This document shows, piece by piece, positions 1 through 11,958 of a stretch of 64,000 bases of DNA. The notes beneath the pieces are model-generated. The model made no database searches, was not told the origin of the DNA, and was given only the letters and a program-made list of their open reading frames with translations. Position 1 is the stretch's first letter. Every line of letters begins with the position of its first letter. Both the position numbers and the translations under genes were made by a program. Location: the NCBI GenBank assembly GCA_020091685.1, contig CM034599.1:28347920-28411919 (forward strand), read 5' to 3'. The DNA comes from Lutjanus erythropterus. Its lineage: Eukaryota; Chordata; Actinopteri; Lutjaniformes; Lutjanidae.

Positions 1-1239
1 TGTACTTCATCAAAAGCCAAATTACAAGCACACTTCTGAACTCTGTAAAAGTATGATTACATCTGCAAAAAGCAGCATGTAGTGACACATATGGTTTGTA
101 TGCACAATGAATTGTTCATTTTGTAAAAGCAAATGTCACAAATGGAGCATCTTTAAAATTGACAGGACAATTTTCACAGCAATTTAGGTTGCAATTATCA
201 TAACATTTACAGAGATTATGTCTCATTATTGTGCATGCATGACTGTCTCACACTGACACAGACAGACCACTCTCTAAATATGTATTTACAGCAACAAACA
301 CACATCAATTATAGTAATTATATTTGCATTAAAAAACAATCCAAAGCTTGGAAAAATGACAAAAATCATCAGGTGGTGAAATGATGCTCATATGTTTCCT
401 TTGTGCTCTGTATTTGCATCTTGTTAGGCTCTATCATGCTATCTCAGACCTGTTGGAAAAGCAATTACCTGTCTGAGCCGCCCATGCAGTGAGGCGGGCT
501 GCTGAGTTTGAAAGATACTGAAATCAATATCTCTGCACTGGAAGAAACGTTTCCCCGTCATGGAGGCAACAAACCTGAGCCAAGCATTCACACTAATGTT
601 GGCATTTACACTGACATTCACCTTAATTGCATATCAAGAGATTTCCACCTTCCTGGTTCTGACTTTGACAAAATCCTAAAAAGGAAAAAGACAGTAACAG
701 GCACTGATTTCAATCATTAGAGCAAGTAAAGGCAAACAGCTAACATCAAGCTGCAGGGCACTGATTTGTTTGTGTAACTGTGAAATGTTTCTGTATATAA
801 AATCCATTCTGTCTCTCAGGAAAATTCAAAGTGGAAACAGCTACTTTATGTGTCATATTCTCAAAGTCACTCATCCTGCGGTTGGTCTTTTTTCATAAAC
901 CGAAGGAAAAAACTGAGCTGACATTGTGAAATAAAGGTGATAGACTTCGTCACTGCTGATGAAGCTCCTCATGTAGAGTGTCCTGCAGCAGTCAGCTGTC
1001 CACCCACACACAAACACAGCTAACCTGATCCTCCCAACTGAAATGCAGATGGAAGAGAAAAAAAAACCAAAAACCTTTGACTGATCAGTAGCTGTAGACA
1101 GAATTACAAGACATATTACTGTATCTTGTACAGTCCAGATATGTAAAACCTCATCAGGCTCTGGGCATTACATGTTACAGGATTACATGATTAGGATACA
1201 AAAAATAATAATTCAATGGGAATTGTAAGCTTCCCTTGT
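1..1239. other. intergenic, no gene recognised
   Basis: AT-rich DNA with no open frame that resembles a known protein. The short open frames here have no family signature. On the minus strand a ~56-codon stretch open from about 1050 to 890, behind a pyrimidine-rich AG, was examined and set aside (see rejected items). I see no RNA gene or clear repeat. Confidence 0.5.
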
Positions 1240-1605
1240 GTAAATCTTCATTTAGACAAACAGCTTTTTCTGTCCGTGAAATTAACATGTGGAATTCTTT
1301 ACCCATAGAACTCAAACTGGATCCTGATTTAGGTTTTTTTTTACCCATTTTTGTTTTTGAAGAGGAGTCAGTTATGTAATCATGAATAATTTGGTGCTTC
1401 CTATTCTATGGTTCTAATTATGTTTTGTAGTTTGTAGTTTGTATTGTTCTGTACTTTTCGTTGTTTGTACTTTGCATCTTAAGGCCCAGCTAGGGACAGG
1501 AATTGCAAATTAGCTTAGGATATAAATGCTACAGTGTGTGGCATTGATTTATGCTACATATTTGTCCCTCTACAAATAAACATTAAATAAATAAATAAAA
1601 AGGCA
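1240..1605 (+). mobile_element. LINE 3' end (decayed)
   Basis: In broken frames the + strand reads AFSVRE, then INMWNSLP, then IEL. The AFSVR...WNxLP signature marks the C-terminus of the second open frame in many fish non-LTR retrotransposons. It is followed by a ~230-bp 3' untranslated region that ends in AATAAACATTAAATAAATAA, a typical LINE tail. Reading frames are interrupted and the 5' part is missing, so this is a dead, 5'-truncated copy. The clade (L2, Rex1 or similar) cannot be fixed by eye. Confidence 0.6.
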
Positions 1606-3575
1606 ATTGTATTCCATTACAGTGAAAAAAAAAAGAATCACAGATCACAGATACATTTAGTAAAAACTGGGATTATTAGCAGGAATTACAATTTTATAAT
1701 ATATTTTAGAATTTTGTACATTTTATCATTTCTATGTAGTACACACTCTGGTCTTCATGAAACCAGCTAATGTCACAGTTAGTTCATTGTCATGGTGTCT
1801 AGTGAAAAAAATGCTTCACTTGGTGGAAATTTCACCATTATTTTGTCTCAAAAATGGAAAAGAGGAAAATCACAGTATATCACAGTTCTGCCTTCATCTG
1901 TGAACCCTTCACCCTGGGCCATGGACCCCCTGTTGAAGAGCCATGCACTAGACGACAAGACAGGGGAGCACTAGAATCGTTACGATTTATCATGGTGGAA
2001 GCATGAATATGTTCACGAAATTTTGTGGCAGTGACAGTGCAATCAAGAGAGACAGGGGAATGAAGTAAAGATAATTGTTTATTATACAGATGATATGTGA
2101 TAATTAGACTTGACAGAAAGTCTTTGGCACTTCGACTCCACAGGGAGATTTTGTAATTGAGGGGTGTCTGCCCTGAGCATCAGCGAGATAAATCCCCCAC
2201 AGAGTCCAGACACTGGTGGTGGTGGCTGATGACTCTGCTGGGACCGATGAGGTTGATGGAATGATGAAGCTGATGAAGCTGATGAAGCTGCGAAGAATCT
2301 GTGACTGGTGATGAGGGAGCAGAGGGGTCTGCATAACAGCATCATTAGCATACTAAAGGCAAAGAGAGAAAGACAGCAACAGACAATGGATCTGCACCAA
2401 GAACAGGTTCCAGATTAAAATGATGTGTTATAGAGTCCAGGGAACCCTGAAACACTTTCCTTTGGTCATGTCTGTTCGGAAAAACTTGATATGTGAGATT
2501 TGTGCGTGTTGTTCCTTCATTGTGATGTACAAACGTTATAATGGTAACTCTCTTGAGATCTTCCTTAGGACTGGAGTTCCCTTCAAGACTTGACCATCAG
2601 TCTTTCCCTCCTTTGCTTGTGCCACTTCCATGTATCTATGGTTGTTCCTGGCTCTGTCATCAAATACAGCTATTATTTCATTGGCTGTGCTTTGAAAGGT
2701 CAGTGACAAATGCCTTCAAAGTTTTAAATAATTTGAATGTTTTCCATAGGAAAACAATGGGACAGCCAGTGCAAAGCGTTGTTACTGCTGATCATGTGTG
2801 AGGGGCCTTAACGCATTGTTAAAATAGTTAGTATGGTTTATGAACTTGCACCATCTACTGGAGGGAATATGAAACGTATTTAATTTATTCACTCTAACCA
2901 GAAACAGGGATAACATGTATCCCCTCTGGCGATAAAACATGAACGACCAAGGGGGGATATCAAAAGTAGAGAGGGGGAAATCTCCCACACACACACCCCA
3001 GCAACTCTCATCCAGTCTGTACACACATCAGACTGGTCGGTTGTAACTCTATATTGTGCTTTTTGTTTTTATAAAGGAGACATCTGATTACCAGGGCTCA
3101 TTGTTACTACTTTTCCAACTTTGGTTTCAGCAAAAGTAGCTCATATTTTATCTTTGAAACACACTGCAGTGCAAATGCTGTTGTGTAACATCAATTACTA
3201 AACTGTGTGACTGTGACGGCCTTCACATTGTTTGCAAACGCATTTGTTGGTGATGTAAGTTAAGTTCCGGTGCACCAAATTGGCCACATTTCACTTGGTA
3301 AAAGCCTGTGAGTCAGTAAGTCACGGTCTGAATAGAAGGTAAATACTTACACCCCATGATGATTTGTTTGTCTCATCTTGTGTGAGGTGAGGTACATTAG
3401 AACACCCCAGATGCATGGCCTACTACCCTGCGCTGAGGGTGCAACATTAAACTGAGGGTACCCATCTCTGTAGCCTATATTACATTTTAAATTAATATTT
3501 TAAAGACATTCATTTATTCTAGAAAGCAATATGTAAATAAATAAATAAATAAAGTATACTGACAGGGCAAATCCA
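1606..3575. other. intergenic, no gene recognised
   Basis: No supported gene. At 2263-2289 a 9-bp unit (GATGAAGCT) is repeated three times exactly. At 3533-3553 there is a short AAAT microsatellite. Overlapping minus-strand frames near 2082-2351 are low-complexity (Ser/Pro/His-rich) and look like chance. Confidence 0.5.
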
Positions 3576-3579
3576 CCAC

Positions 3580-3815
3580 TCATTTTGTGCTTATAAGCAT
3601 TGCAGATTCTTTGAAGGTGTACAAAGAAGCTGTTGAATTTCTCTTAATGTTGGCTAGAAAATCGATGATGATGAACTGGGTTGGAGATGATTCTCCTGTT
3701 CACTTGTGGAAATCTCTACTATCAGATGTTGTCGCTTTAGAAAAGCCGAGATATATTGGTGGGAGAGCTCATCTTTTTGTAAGAAAATGGAAGCAACCAC
3801 TGAATCTTCTAAGAA
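3580..3815 (+). mobile_element. L1/Tx1-like LINE fragment (C-terminus of ORF2)
   Basis: A + strand frame reads LMLARKSMMMNW, then SPVHLWKSLL, then ALEKPRY, then LFVRKWKQPL. The spacing of ARK...NW...W...LEK.RY...F...W matches the C-terminal region downstream of the reverse transcriptase in vertebrate L1 and Tx1-like LINEs, as I remember that family. No start, reverse transcriptase or endonuclease is present, so it is a short relic. The frame continues to 3889 without further similarity that I recognise. Confidence 0.5.
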
Positions 3816-5067
3816 TTAAGTGCAGGATGCATGAAGATAATTGTCTGAACTGGGGGATTGTTTTGCTCATGCACAACTCCATTGTTTAATACTCCTGTGC
3901 TCTGGTGACTAGCGCTGTGTCTGGTTTCTTAGACTATTATGCAAATATTCTGTTTATGGTACCAAGCTGATTTTGTTATTTTCTTTTTGAGAATCAAAAT
4001 CAATGAAAAAAGAATGTGAAGATGTGTCATTATACTGTTGGACAGAAGTGAGCAGCTGATGAGAATAGCTGATATCACAATTGACAGCGCCAGACAATAG
4101 CAGCAAGGAAATTATGAACAGACCCAAACATGCAAAAGTACAGAGCTTCATTCCTTGAAATATTTCACTTAAAACTGCAGATGACAACATCACGGTGGTG
4201 CAAGAGGAAAACTGAGGGGATCACCAAAGTCATCCACAATCATTAGGATTCAGTCAATTAAAAAAAAAAAAAAAAGAAGAAGAAGAAAACTAACCTGCTG
4301 CATGCATTAGTGGCAAAGTCAGTGGTGAATAACATGAGAGGGATTGATCCTCTGAAGACCATGCAAAATATCACGCCAATCCATCCAACAGTTTTTAAGA
4401 CATTTCACTTAAAACTACAAATGTCAACATTATGGTGGTACAAGAGGAAAAGTCAAGGCAATGTCAGTGGAATTAGGATTCATCATCTGGGAACTATCAA
4501 TCTGGGAAGAAAATAAAATTGTAAAATTGTGAGCCATTGGAAGCATTAAAGGAAAAGTCAGGTGATCAATGGGATTCTTCTGCTGAAGACCATGCAAACA
4601 GTCATGCCAATCCAACCAACAGTTTGAAACCAATGTTTAATTTAAAACCACAAATCTCAGCATAAAAGTGGTGTAAGAGAAAAAGTCAAGGGATTGTCAA
4701 AGGCATCAGGATTCATAATCTTGGAAACAAATTTCATGGCATATGATTTGCAACGTGGTGCACAGCGGTACAACATTATCCTTTAGATAAGAGCAATTGA
4801 GCTGCCTGGGTCAGACAAATATGGATGTCACATGAATATGGTGACAATACAAAACATCATGCCAATCCATCCAATAGCTGTCAAGACATTAATTTCAGTT
4901 AAAACTACAACTGTTGAAATTATGGTGGTGTAAGACGTAAAGTCAAGGAATCATCATCTGGAAACAATGAACGTTTGTTTTGTGCCAATCCATTCAGATG
5001 TTGAGATGTTTCACTGGATAAGTGAAAACTTCACACAACATGAGACAGGAATGCGTCATGTGATCAG

Positions 5068-5466
5068 TCTTACATGCACTTATTCTACCACTGGCTTACA
5101 AATGCAAAGATATTCACACATGTACCACAATCTGGAATGAGATCCCATAATTTACAGGCCCAAGAGCAACAACCTCTGTTACCCATTTCAAACGGGCATA
5201 TAAAAATATCTGATGGGAGGACACACCTGCAACCACTGATTCACCCACTTCACTTAAGTCCTCTCCTCTTTGAGTGTCTCTTTGAGAGTCTTCTTGTTGT
5301 TTTTGTTTCTGTTTTGCATGTTGTGATTTTGTCTTTTATGTGCTGCAGAACAAGAACCTGCTATAATAGACCAGTTTTAACTGAGTCGGGCCAGCTTTAC
5401 TGTAGCACATTTTAACATCTGTTATGTTACATTTAATTTTTTCCTGTATAATAATAAATGAAATGA
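5068..5466 (+). mobile_element. LINE 3' end inside the tandem array
   Basis: In shifted frames the + strand reads an IWNEIP motif near 5130 and FKRAYKNI near 5190, the usual WN..P...FK order at the C-terminus of fish non-LTR retrotransposons. A ~230-bp 3' untranslated region follows and ends in ATAATAAATGAAATGAA. The sequence on both sides belongs to the ~118-bp array, so this copy inserted into it. It is 5'-truncated and frameshifted. Confidence 0.5.
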
Positions 5467-6089
5467 ATCCATTCATCCATTCACATTTCACTTAAAATCA
5501 CAAATGTCAAGTGGTGTAGAAGAAAAGTCAGGGAATCACTAAAGTCAGCAGAATTCATCCTCTGTGGACCATGCACAAACAACAGTCCATCCAACAGTTG
5601 TTAAAACATTTCACTTAAAACCACAAATCAAGTAAAGGGATCATCGCAGTAATTAGGATGCATTATCTGGGAACCATGAATCTGGGAACAAAACTTTGCG
5701 CCATCCATTTCACTGATCAAATGAAAACTTTGACTTACTGGAAGCATGAGAGAGAAAGTCAGGTGATCAATGACATTCTTCTGCTGAGGATCATGCAAAC
5801 TGTAATGCCAATCCAACCAAAAGTTGTAAAGATATGTCATTTAAAACCACAAGTGTAAACACAATAGTGATGTAAAGTCAAGGGATTTGTCAAAATCATT
5901 AGGGTTCATCATCTGGGAACCCTGATCCTTGGAACCAAATTTTATGCCAGTCCCTTCAGAAGTTATTGAGATACTTTACTGAATAATTAATTTTGACCTT
6001 CTGGAGGCATTAGAGGAACAGTCAGGTGATCAGCAGGATTCTTCCTGTCTTTTCCTGTCAAGACATTTCATGTAAAAATACAAATGTCA

Positions 6090-6271
6090 GTGCTCCCATA
6101 GCTCAGTTGGTAGAGTGTTCGAGGCTGTTGTTCCTCTGCAGCAGTCGCTGGTTCGATTCCCGCCTGTGGCCCATTTGCTGCGTGTCAGTCCCCCTCTCTC
6201 TACCCCTTTCCTGTCATATCTTCAGCTGTCCCTATCCAAAATAAAGGCAAAAAGCCCAATATACATTGTCA
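6090..6271 (+). mobile_element. tRNA-derived SINE with target-site duplication
   Basis: The head contains an A box (TAGCTCAGTTGGTAGAGTG, 6099-6117) and a B box (GGTTCGATTCC), the internal RNA polymerase III promoter of a tRNA-like gene. The body is pyrimidine-rich (CCCCTCTCTCTACCCCTTTCC) and the tail reads AATAAAGGCAAAAAGCCC. The sequence AAAAATACAAATGTCA before it (6074-6089) is repeated with one change after it (6272-6287), a 16-bp target-site duplication. A second copy lies on the minus strand near 43.2 kb. It is not a functional tRNA: the body runs on past the tRNA end. Confidence 0.85.
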
Positions 6272-6444
6272 AAAAATACAAATGCCAACATCTTGGTGGT
6301 GGAAAATTCCTAAGAAAACCAAAATCAGTGGGATTAATCTTCTTTGGACCAATCTTCATGGCAATCCATCCAGTAGATGTTGAGATATGTCAGTTAAAGC
6401 AGTGGACTAGCCAGCTGGCATTGTCATCTACTGAGCATTGCCAC

Positions 6445-8229
6445 CAGTGTAACTAGATAAGCAAAGCAAAGCAACTTTTTGTAATATATTTATTTGATTC
6501 CAGGTGGACACACAATGCACTCCACAGAGAGTGAGCCATGAAAGACAACAACAGATGCATAAAAAAATACAGGAATTAAGCCAGCGCAATGACTTCAGCA
6601 CCGAGGGTAAAATTTCCTTCTTCTAGTTAAAACTCTAACAGATGCGTTCTGGACTAAGTGCAGTTAATCAACATGCTTTTTGGATATCTCTGTGAGCAGC
6701 TTGTTACAGTAGTCTAGCTGATTAAAAAATGGACAAGTTTCTCAGCATTGTCCTGGGTTAAAAAGCTCCTGACTTTGGAGATATTTCTTAAGATAAAATC
6801 CAGTCTTACTGTTTATAAAGCTCTAGAAAATGGGGTCAGCGTGCAAGATGACAGCAAGATTTCTGACCGGTGTGCTGCTTCCAGAGACTAATAATAAAAA
6901 CAGAGAAGAAACGCTCTTTCCTCCTACATATATATTGCTGTTCATCATATATTCAATATATGAGAACAAATGCAAACAAAGCTCAAGACTACAAATAAGC
7001 TCATTTTTTAATGTCCTCCACATGTGTCTCAAGAAGCTTAAAAATAGAGGAATTATATTAGTCTGTGCAAGCGTATTTCAAATTTGGAAGCGCTTGTTGC
7101 TCAGCAGCACCTGTGCACCACCCACATGCCACATTTGATCATTCCTGAAGCCTGGTGGGTTTAAAAGTAAAAAGGCTGAACCGTGGGGAGACTGCATGAT
7201 GTTCAAGTGGTATAATGGTTCAGCCTTTTATTGGGCTCCAGTCGTGGTGCTATCTGCAATCACTGTAATGAAGACAGACCTAATTATCTCAGCAGACAGA
7301 ACTCCACTCTGAGCAGGACTCTAATTATGGCCTAAATGATGCTCTCTTACTGTTCAGTGTCATACCCAGAGGTTATAAGGGGGTGACTGCTGCTGTCTTC
7401 TTACCACACAAACTTACAAACACACACACACACACCCTGAGGGCTCAGTGTGCCCAGCTGTTCTGATGCTCGTCTGTGCAGGAATTATGGTCTAGTGGGA
7501 GGGATTATCCAACATGACAACATACTCTGCCCCCCCTCTGACCGGTGACAGTCTTGCCTATCATCTGATTAATTAATCACAAGTCCAGATGTCACTTGAG
7601 CAGCGTTGTTATTTGCATTGAGAGGTACATAACAGCAACATTTTAAAGGAAAACCCATTGAAATGCTAAAACACACAAAAAGACTAAATAAATAAATAAA
7701 CCAGACAAACATGAAGCAATGTCTGAAAACGAACAAAAAGGGGCAGCAGGGTTACTCACAGACAGATTGCTCTCCACTCTGAGCCCATTCATTTTGAATT
7801 TATGAATGTAAAAATAATTGCAGATTTGACCTGTTGTAGATTGTTTCAAGGCTGAAGCGCAGATAAATTAAAAACCATGTTTCTACATTCAGACTGAGGA
7901 AGGGTAAGCGGCTTGTGCAGTGACCTTGATTATAGGTATTGAACAGCCAAGTGAGGAGACAGCGGGACAGATAAGAGGGAAGCATTTGGCTCACAAAAGA
8001 ATATGCACCAGTGACGCAGTGTCGGTGTCGCCGACAGTCAGATATGAGTAAGAAAACTGGCATAGCTACGTAATACAGCAAAGGGCAGAATTTACTTCAT
8101 TTACTGTCAGTAACTGGCACAGTAAAGATGGTTGCACGCACATGCAAAATTTCTGCAAGTGTCTCAGTTATTTCAGGTTGCTTAGTATGTAAGCCCATTT
8201 AAACCAGTGTGATTTAAAAAAAAAAGATT
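6445..8229. other. intergenic, no gene recognised
   Basis: No supported gene or RNA. A short CA run lies at about 7416-7434 and an AAAT run at about 7685-7700. Open frames on both strands are short and without family features. Confidence 0.5.
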
Positions 8230-8440
8230 TCGTTAGTCATTATAATGAGAAACTCAGAATAATGACTTAAAGTCTCAAGACAAAGTCTTTATATCTCAAT
8301 ATAATGAGTTACTATATTAATGAGAAATAATGAGTTAGTATCTCAAAAGTTATTATCTCAAAATATTAAGTTAATATCATTGTATAGTTGTCAAAATAAT
8401 GACTTGGTGTTTCAGAGTTAGTAAAATAATCACTTAGTAT
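8230..8440. repeat. degenerate minisatellite
   Basis: Roughly 20-bp units built from ATAATGACTTAGTATCTCA-like text recur imperfectly (for example TCAGAATAATGACTTAAAGTC, TCAATATAATGAGTTACTAT and TCAAAATAATGACTTGGTG in shorter pieces). Units are too diverged to count exactly by eye. Confidence 0.55.
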
Positions 8441-9240
8441 TTAGTTTAGTTTAGTTTGTTGCAGTCGTTTTACAGCTTCAAGATTCAAGTACACAAACAG
8501 AATATGAACAATAATAAGTCATTGCTGTAGCATTAAAAATAGAAACCAAACAACTTACACACTGACCAAAAAGGTGTAGGCTGAAGCCTTCGCTTATTAC
8601 GCCTACCTACCCTTTTTACATTTATTACTGTAGTCAGCTCCCTTTAGATTTAAACAGTGAAATGGTAAGAAAGTAACAGAAAGAAAATACATGTACACTA
8701 TACTATACCCACTTTTTATGTACACTCTGGTTTTATATTTGTTAATCATCATATTTTTGATTATTTAAAAAAAATCCATTCAGTGATTTTCATTTCCTTT
8801 TTAAAGTTATTCCACAAATTTATTCCTATAATCTTCATTTGACATTTTTTCTAATCTTTGTGTTTGTCAACACGCAGATTCCTCTAACTTCATACTGATC
8901 CTTTCTGATGTGAAACAACCTCTGGATACAGTCTGGAAGCATCTTATTATAAACTTTGTACATTACATGTCCAGTTTTCAAGTCCAGCAATTTTCTAAAT
9001 TTGAGAGCCCGTGAGTTTCTGAATAATGTGTTGGTTGGTTCCCGATAATGAGCTCTGTTTATAATTCATATCACTCTCTTTTGAAGCATAAACATCAGAT
9101 TTGTGACGGTTTTGTATGCATTTCCCCAGGCCTCTACACAGTAAGTGATGTATGAAAGTATGGCTCTCCTCTGGAAAAAAGAGGAGAAGAGGACATATGT
9201 GGAAGCTAAATGCACTCCACATTTTGGTGCATTTTAAAGT
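8441..9240 (-). mobile_element. LINE 3' end, minus strand
   Basis: Read on the minus strand from about 9200, broken frames give ITYCVEAWGNAYKT, LQKRVI, YREPTNTLF, LKFRKLLDLKT and MYKVYNKMLPDCIQ in that order. This is the characteristic region after the reverse transcriptase of a large class of fish non-LTR retrotransposons, and an LWNNF motif follows. The 3' untranslated region ends at 8441 in a short (AAACT)n tail, seen on the + strand as TTTAGTTTAGTTTAG. Stops and frameshifts make it non-functional, and the 5' end is missing. Confidence 0.75.
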
Positions 9241-10639
9241 GGCCAGTAAAAGAAAAAATACCTTTGTTTAATCCCCCTAAAACAAAGATGAAATCCAGTC
9301 GTATCCAGGGTAGATTTACAGAGATTATGTCTTGCAGAAGCTTCGATCCAGTCGTAAATATGCATCAGAAAATTCAACAAGAAGAAAGAACAAACAATGC
9401 AGCATAATTCACTGTGATTCATATTACATGCTTTGAACAACAACAAGAATATGAAATACAAATGAATGATTTTAGGGCTTATAACCCTCTAGAGAGCAAC
9501 AGTAAGGCCTGAAACTACCACAATGTGACTTGCAGTCAAGGTCAGCAAATGTACTAATGATCACTAGAGATTCATTCTTTGCCAACGTGTGCTTTAACGG
9601 CAACAAGAGCATATTATTGACGCTGCGAGCACATCTAATAGGAATATGCAATTACTCTATTATTCCTGCTCTTGAAAGCAGCAGCGCGTTTCTGGATTAT
9701 TTACAACCTGTGGACATTTATCGCTGACTGTACCGTCCACAACTCTGCCAGAGAACCAGCGTCACAATGATCCACTGTTGTGTAGCTTCAGGGTTCAGGC
9801 AGCTATCTGAGTTCAGCCTACAGCAGGGTCTATATTTGTCTACGTGACAGTCCAATTTTCCACAGACCAGTGGGAGAATGTGAAAAACACAATTTGGGGG
9901 GAAAAAAGAAGGAAACAAAGGAGGAAAAAAAGAAGGAAAAAAAGACCATGACAACTTTAATTATTCATTTCAGGGGAACTGTCAGCAAATGTTATCTTTT
10001 TTGTGTGTTTTGTCTATTTCACGGTGAGTCGTTCACAGGCCAGGTTATTGCAGCGCATGACCAGAGAGATGGCAACATCTGGCAGAGATAACACAGTATT
10101 CTCACACACAGCTGAAGGTGGATTTAATGAATAATGGAAATCAAAGAGGCTTATTAATGTGTCATTTTAAGAGAATAGTAGCTGATTTAGGTTAGAAATA
10201 ATTGTATGTATTATTATATGTAAGGTATTATTATCATGTTTTGTGAAAGGTGGCCTCCAGTGTATGTCAGGTTGTTATCCTTATGACAAATGTCTAATAA
10301 TAAAATAATAAAAGATGGTGTGGTGGTAGGTAGGTCGTTCGGCTGATTGGTCGAGATTAGTTCCAGTCCACTGGTCACACATGCATGCACACACTCATGC
10401 GCACACACAACACACACACACACACACACAGAAGAATTGTAAAATTTTGTGCATTTTGTGCAATAAAAAAGGGGTGAACCTCATACAAATTACAGCAGAA
10501 AATCTGACAAATGTTTATTAATCGTTAAGGTTTCCTAACATATAAAAAGTTCTAAGAGATTCAAGGGGTGGTTCAAAGGTGTTTCTAACCCAGAAGCTGG
10601 TATCACTTTTTTGTTTCCAAAAAATAATAAATCAAATCA
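9241..10639. other. intergenic with low-complexity runs
   Basis: No gene is supported. A purine-rich stretch (GGGGAAAAAAGAAGG and similar) lies at about 9895-9945, and a CA microsatellite at about 10396-10431. Confidence 0.5.
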
Positions 10640-11215
10640 ACATAATGATAAATTTTGTTTTGTTTTGTTTTATTTCTCTGGATTCCCAGTAGCTACACCA
10701 CTGCAGCAGCTATTCTTCTTGGGGTCCACAAAAGCTTTAGATTGTGAGAATGCATTACAGTTTGCATCATAACACATAATATAACAAAATATACAGGACA
10801 AGACTACAAACACACACACAGATAAAGAGAGAGAGAAGACAAGCTCCTGACAATAGATTTTCAATAGATGATATTCACTGACTATACTAACACAGTATCC
10901 ACCACTTATCTGACTCTAAAGTGTGCTACCTGAATTACTTATAATTCTAACATTAAAAAAACACTCAGCGACCAGAGAAGCACATCAACACAATCAAACT
11001 CATATTTGTATTTACACGATTCCACCAACTGACTGAAGTTAGACAACCAAAATCATAGTTCCTACATCTGTTCTGATCTTAAGTCACAAGATGCTGTTTT
11101 AATAACATTTTAAATAGAATTTTACTATTTTTATGATATGATATGTGATATGTCCAGGAAGTGAATTCCATTCATGCATGGCTTGGTACATAACAGTTCA
11201 TGATGTTGGCAAAGA
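10640..11215 (-). mobile_element. LINE 3' end, minus strand
   Basis: On the minus strand MHEWNSLPGHI can be read near 11165, the WNSLP motif of LINE ORF2 C-termini. The 3' untranslated region contains TTTGTGGACCCCAAGAAGAA and ends in an (AAAAC)n tail at about 10655-10640. The phrase 'ggaccccaggaagaatagctgc...' followed by AAAAC repeats is a frequent 3' end of fish LINEs in my recollection. The copy is truncated and full of stops. Confidence 0.65.
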
Positions 11216-11950
11216 TTAACACAAATTTAAAGCAAAACCACTGAAATATCCCTTAAAATAGCATTTTCATATTACTTTCAAAATATTCATGATGGCCAAG
11301 TTAGTGCCACAAAGTTTTGAAGAATGCTGAAGAATGCTGGGAACATGAAATGATTAAAACTTTTCATTATAAAGATATTGCAAGAAAACAAACCCACAAG
11401 GTCATTTTGACCTGCTCATGCATAGAAGTGTTCAGAATTTCCTTTTGCAGCACACGCACTGTACTGCATCCAACTCCATGCCTCATATAAAACTGGTTTC
11501 TGGTTGATTGTGGACACCACTGAGCCGTTTGTGTGGACATCAGACAAGAAGACATGCATAAATCAACTTTTTATCATGGGCAGCAATAGGAAATTGTGGC
11601 ATCTCTGATTTCAGTATTTTTCAGTACTTTTCCCCACTTGGCTCTTTTAAGATGTTTGATGTGTTATAAACACATCAAACCCAACAATATCACCCGTATT
11701 TATGAGACTAGTTGAAAACTTTCTGTTGCAATTCATGTGGATGTCATATTGCAATATGTTAAGTAATGCCATGCTTACCCTGTGGATATTTTTTAAAATT
11801 ATTTTATTTTATTGTCATTTCTTATTTTCTATTATTATATTAAATTGATTGGTATTTCTGCTTTATTCGGTGTGACATTTCCTCTTTTGAAAAAGCAATA
11901 AAAAGTGAATTACTAAAACTAAAAAGAAGATATAATCAGATGTGATTTTC
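11216..11950. other. intergenic, no gene recognised
   Basis: AT-rich with no feature I can name. Confidence 0.45.
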
Positions 11951-11958
11951 ATCTAGTC

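Larger units (their letters stand above)
4140..6440 (+). repeat. diverged tandem array, ~235-bp dimeric period
   Basis: A block beginning TTTCACTTAAAACTRCAAAT recurs near 4163, 4403, 4636, 4893, 5485, 5608, 5831 and 6064. Spacings are 225-255 bp where uninterrupted and ~123 bp once. Between these lie a second half-unit (CACTGGATAAGTGAAAACTT at about 5010 and relatives near 5710 and 5975) and shared phrases such as AGTCAGGTGATCA, GGATTCATCATCTGGGAAC and CCAATCCATCCAACAG. The period is therefore a dimer of two related ~118-bp halves. A LINE end (about 5068-5466) and a SINE (6090-6271) interrupt it. I have seen similar phrases widely in percomorph fish sequence but cannot name the family. Confidence 0.7.

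Noticed and set aside
890..1050. Minus-strand ~56-codon open stretch behind a pyrimidine-rich AG, ending in a stop
   Set aside because: A chance open stretch of this length is common in six frames, the translation matches nothing I recognise, and there is no partner exon.
6092..6172. Functional tRNA gene
   Set aside because: A and B boxes are present, but the acceptor stem does not pair cleanly and the sequence continues into a SINE body and tail with target-site duplications.
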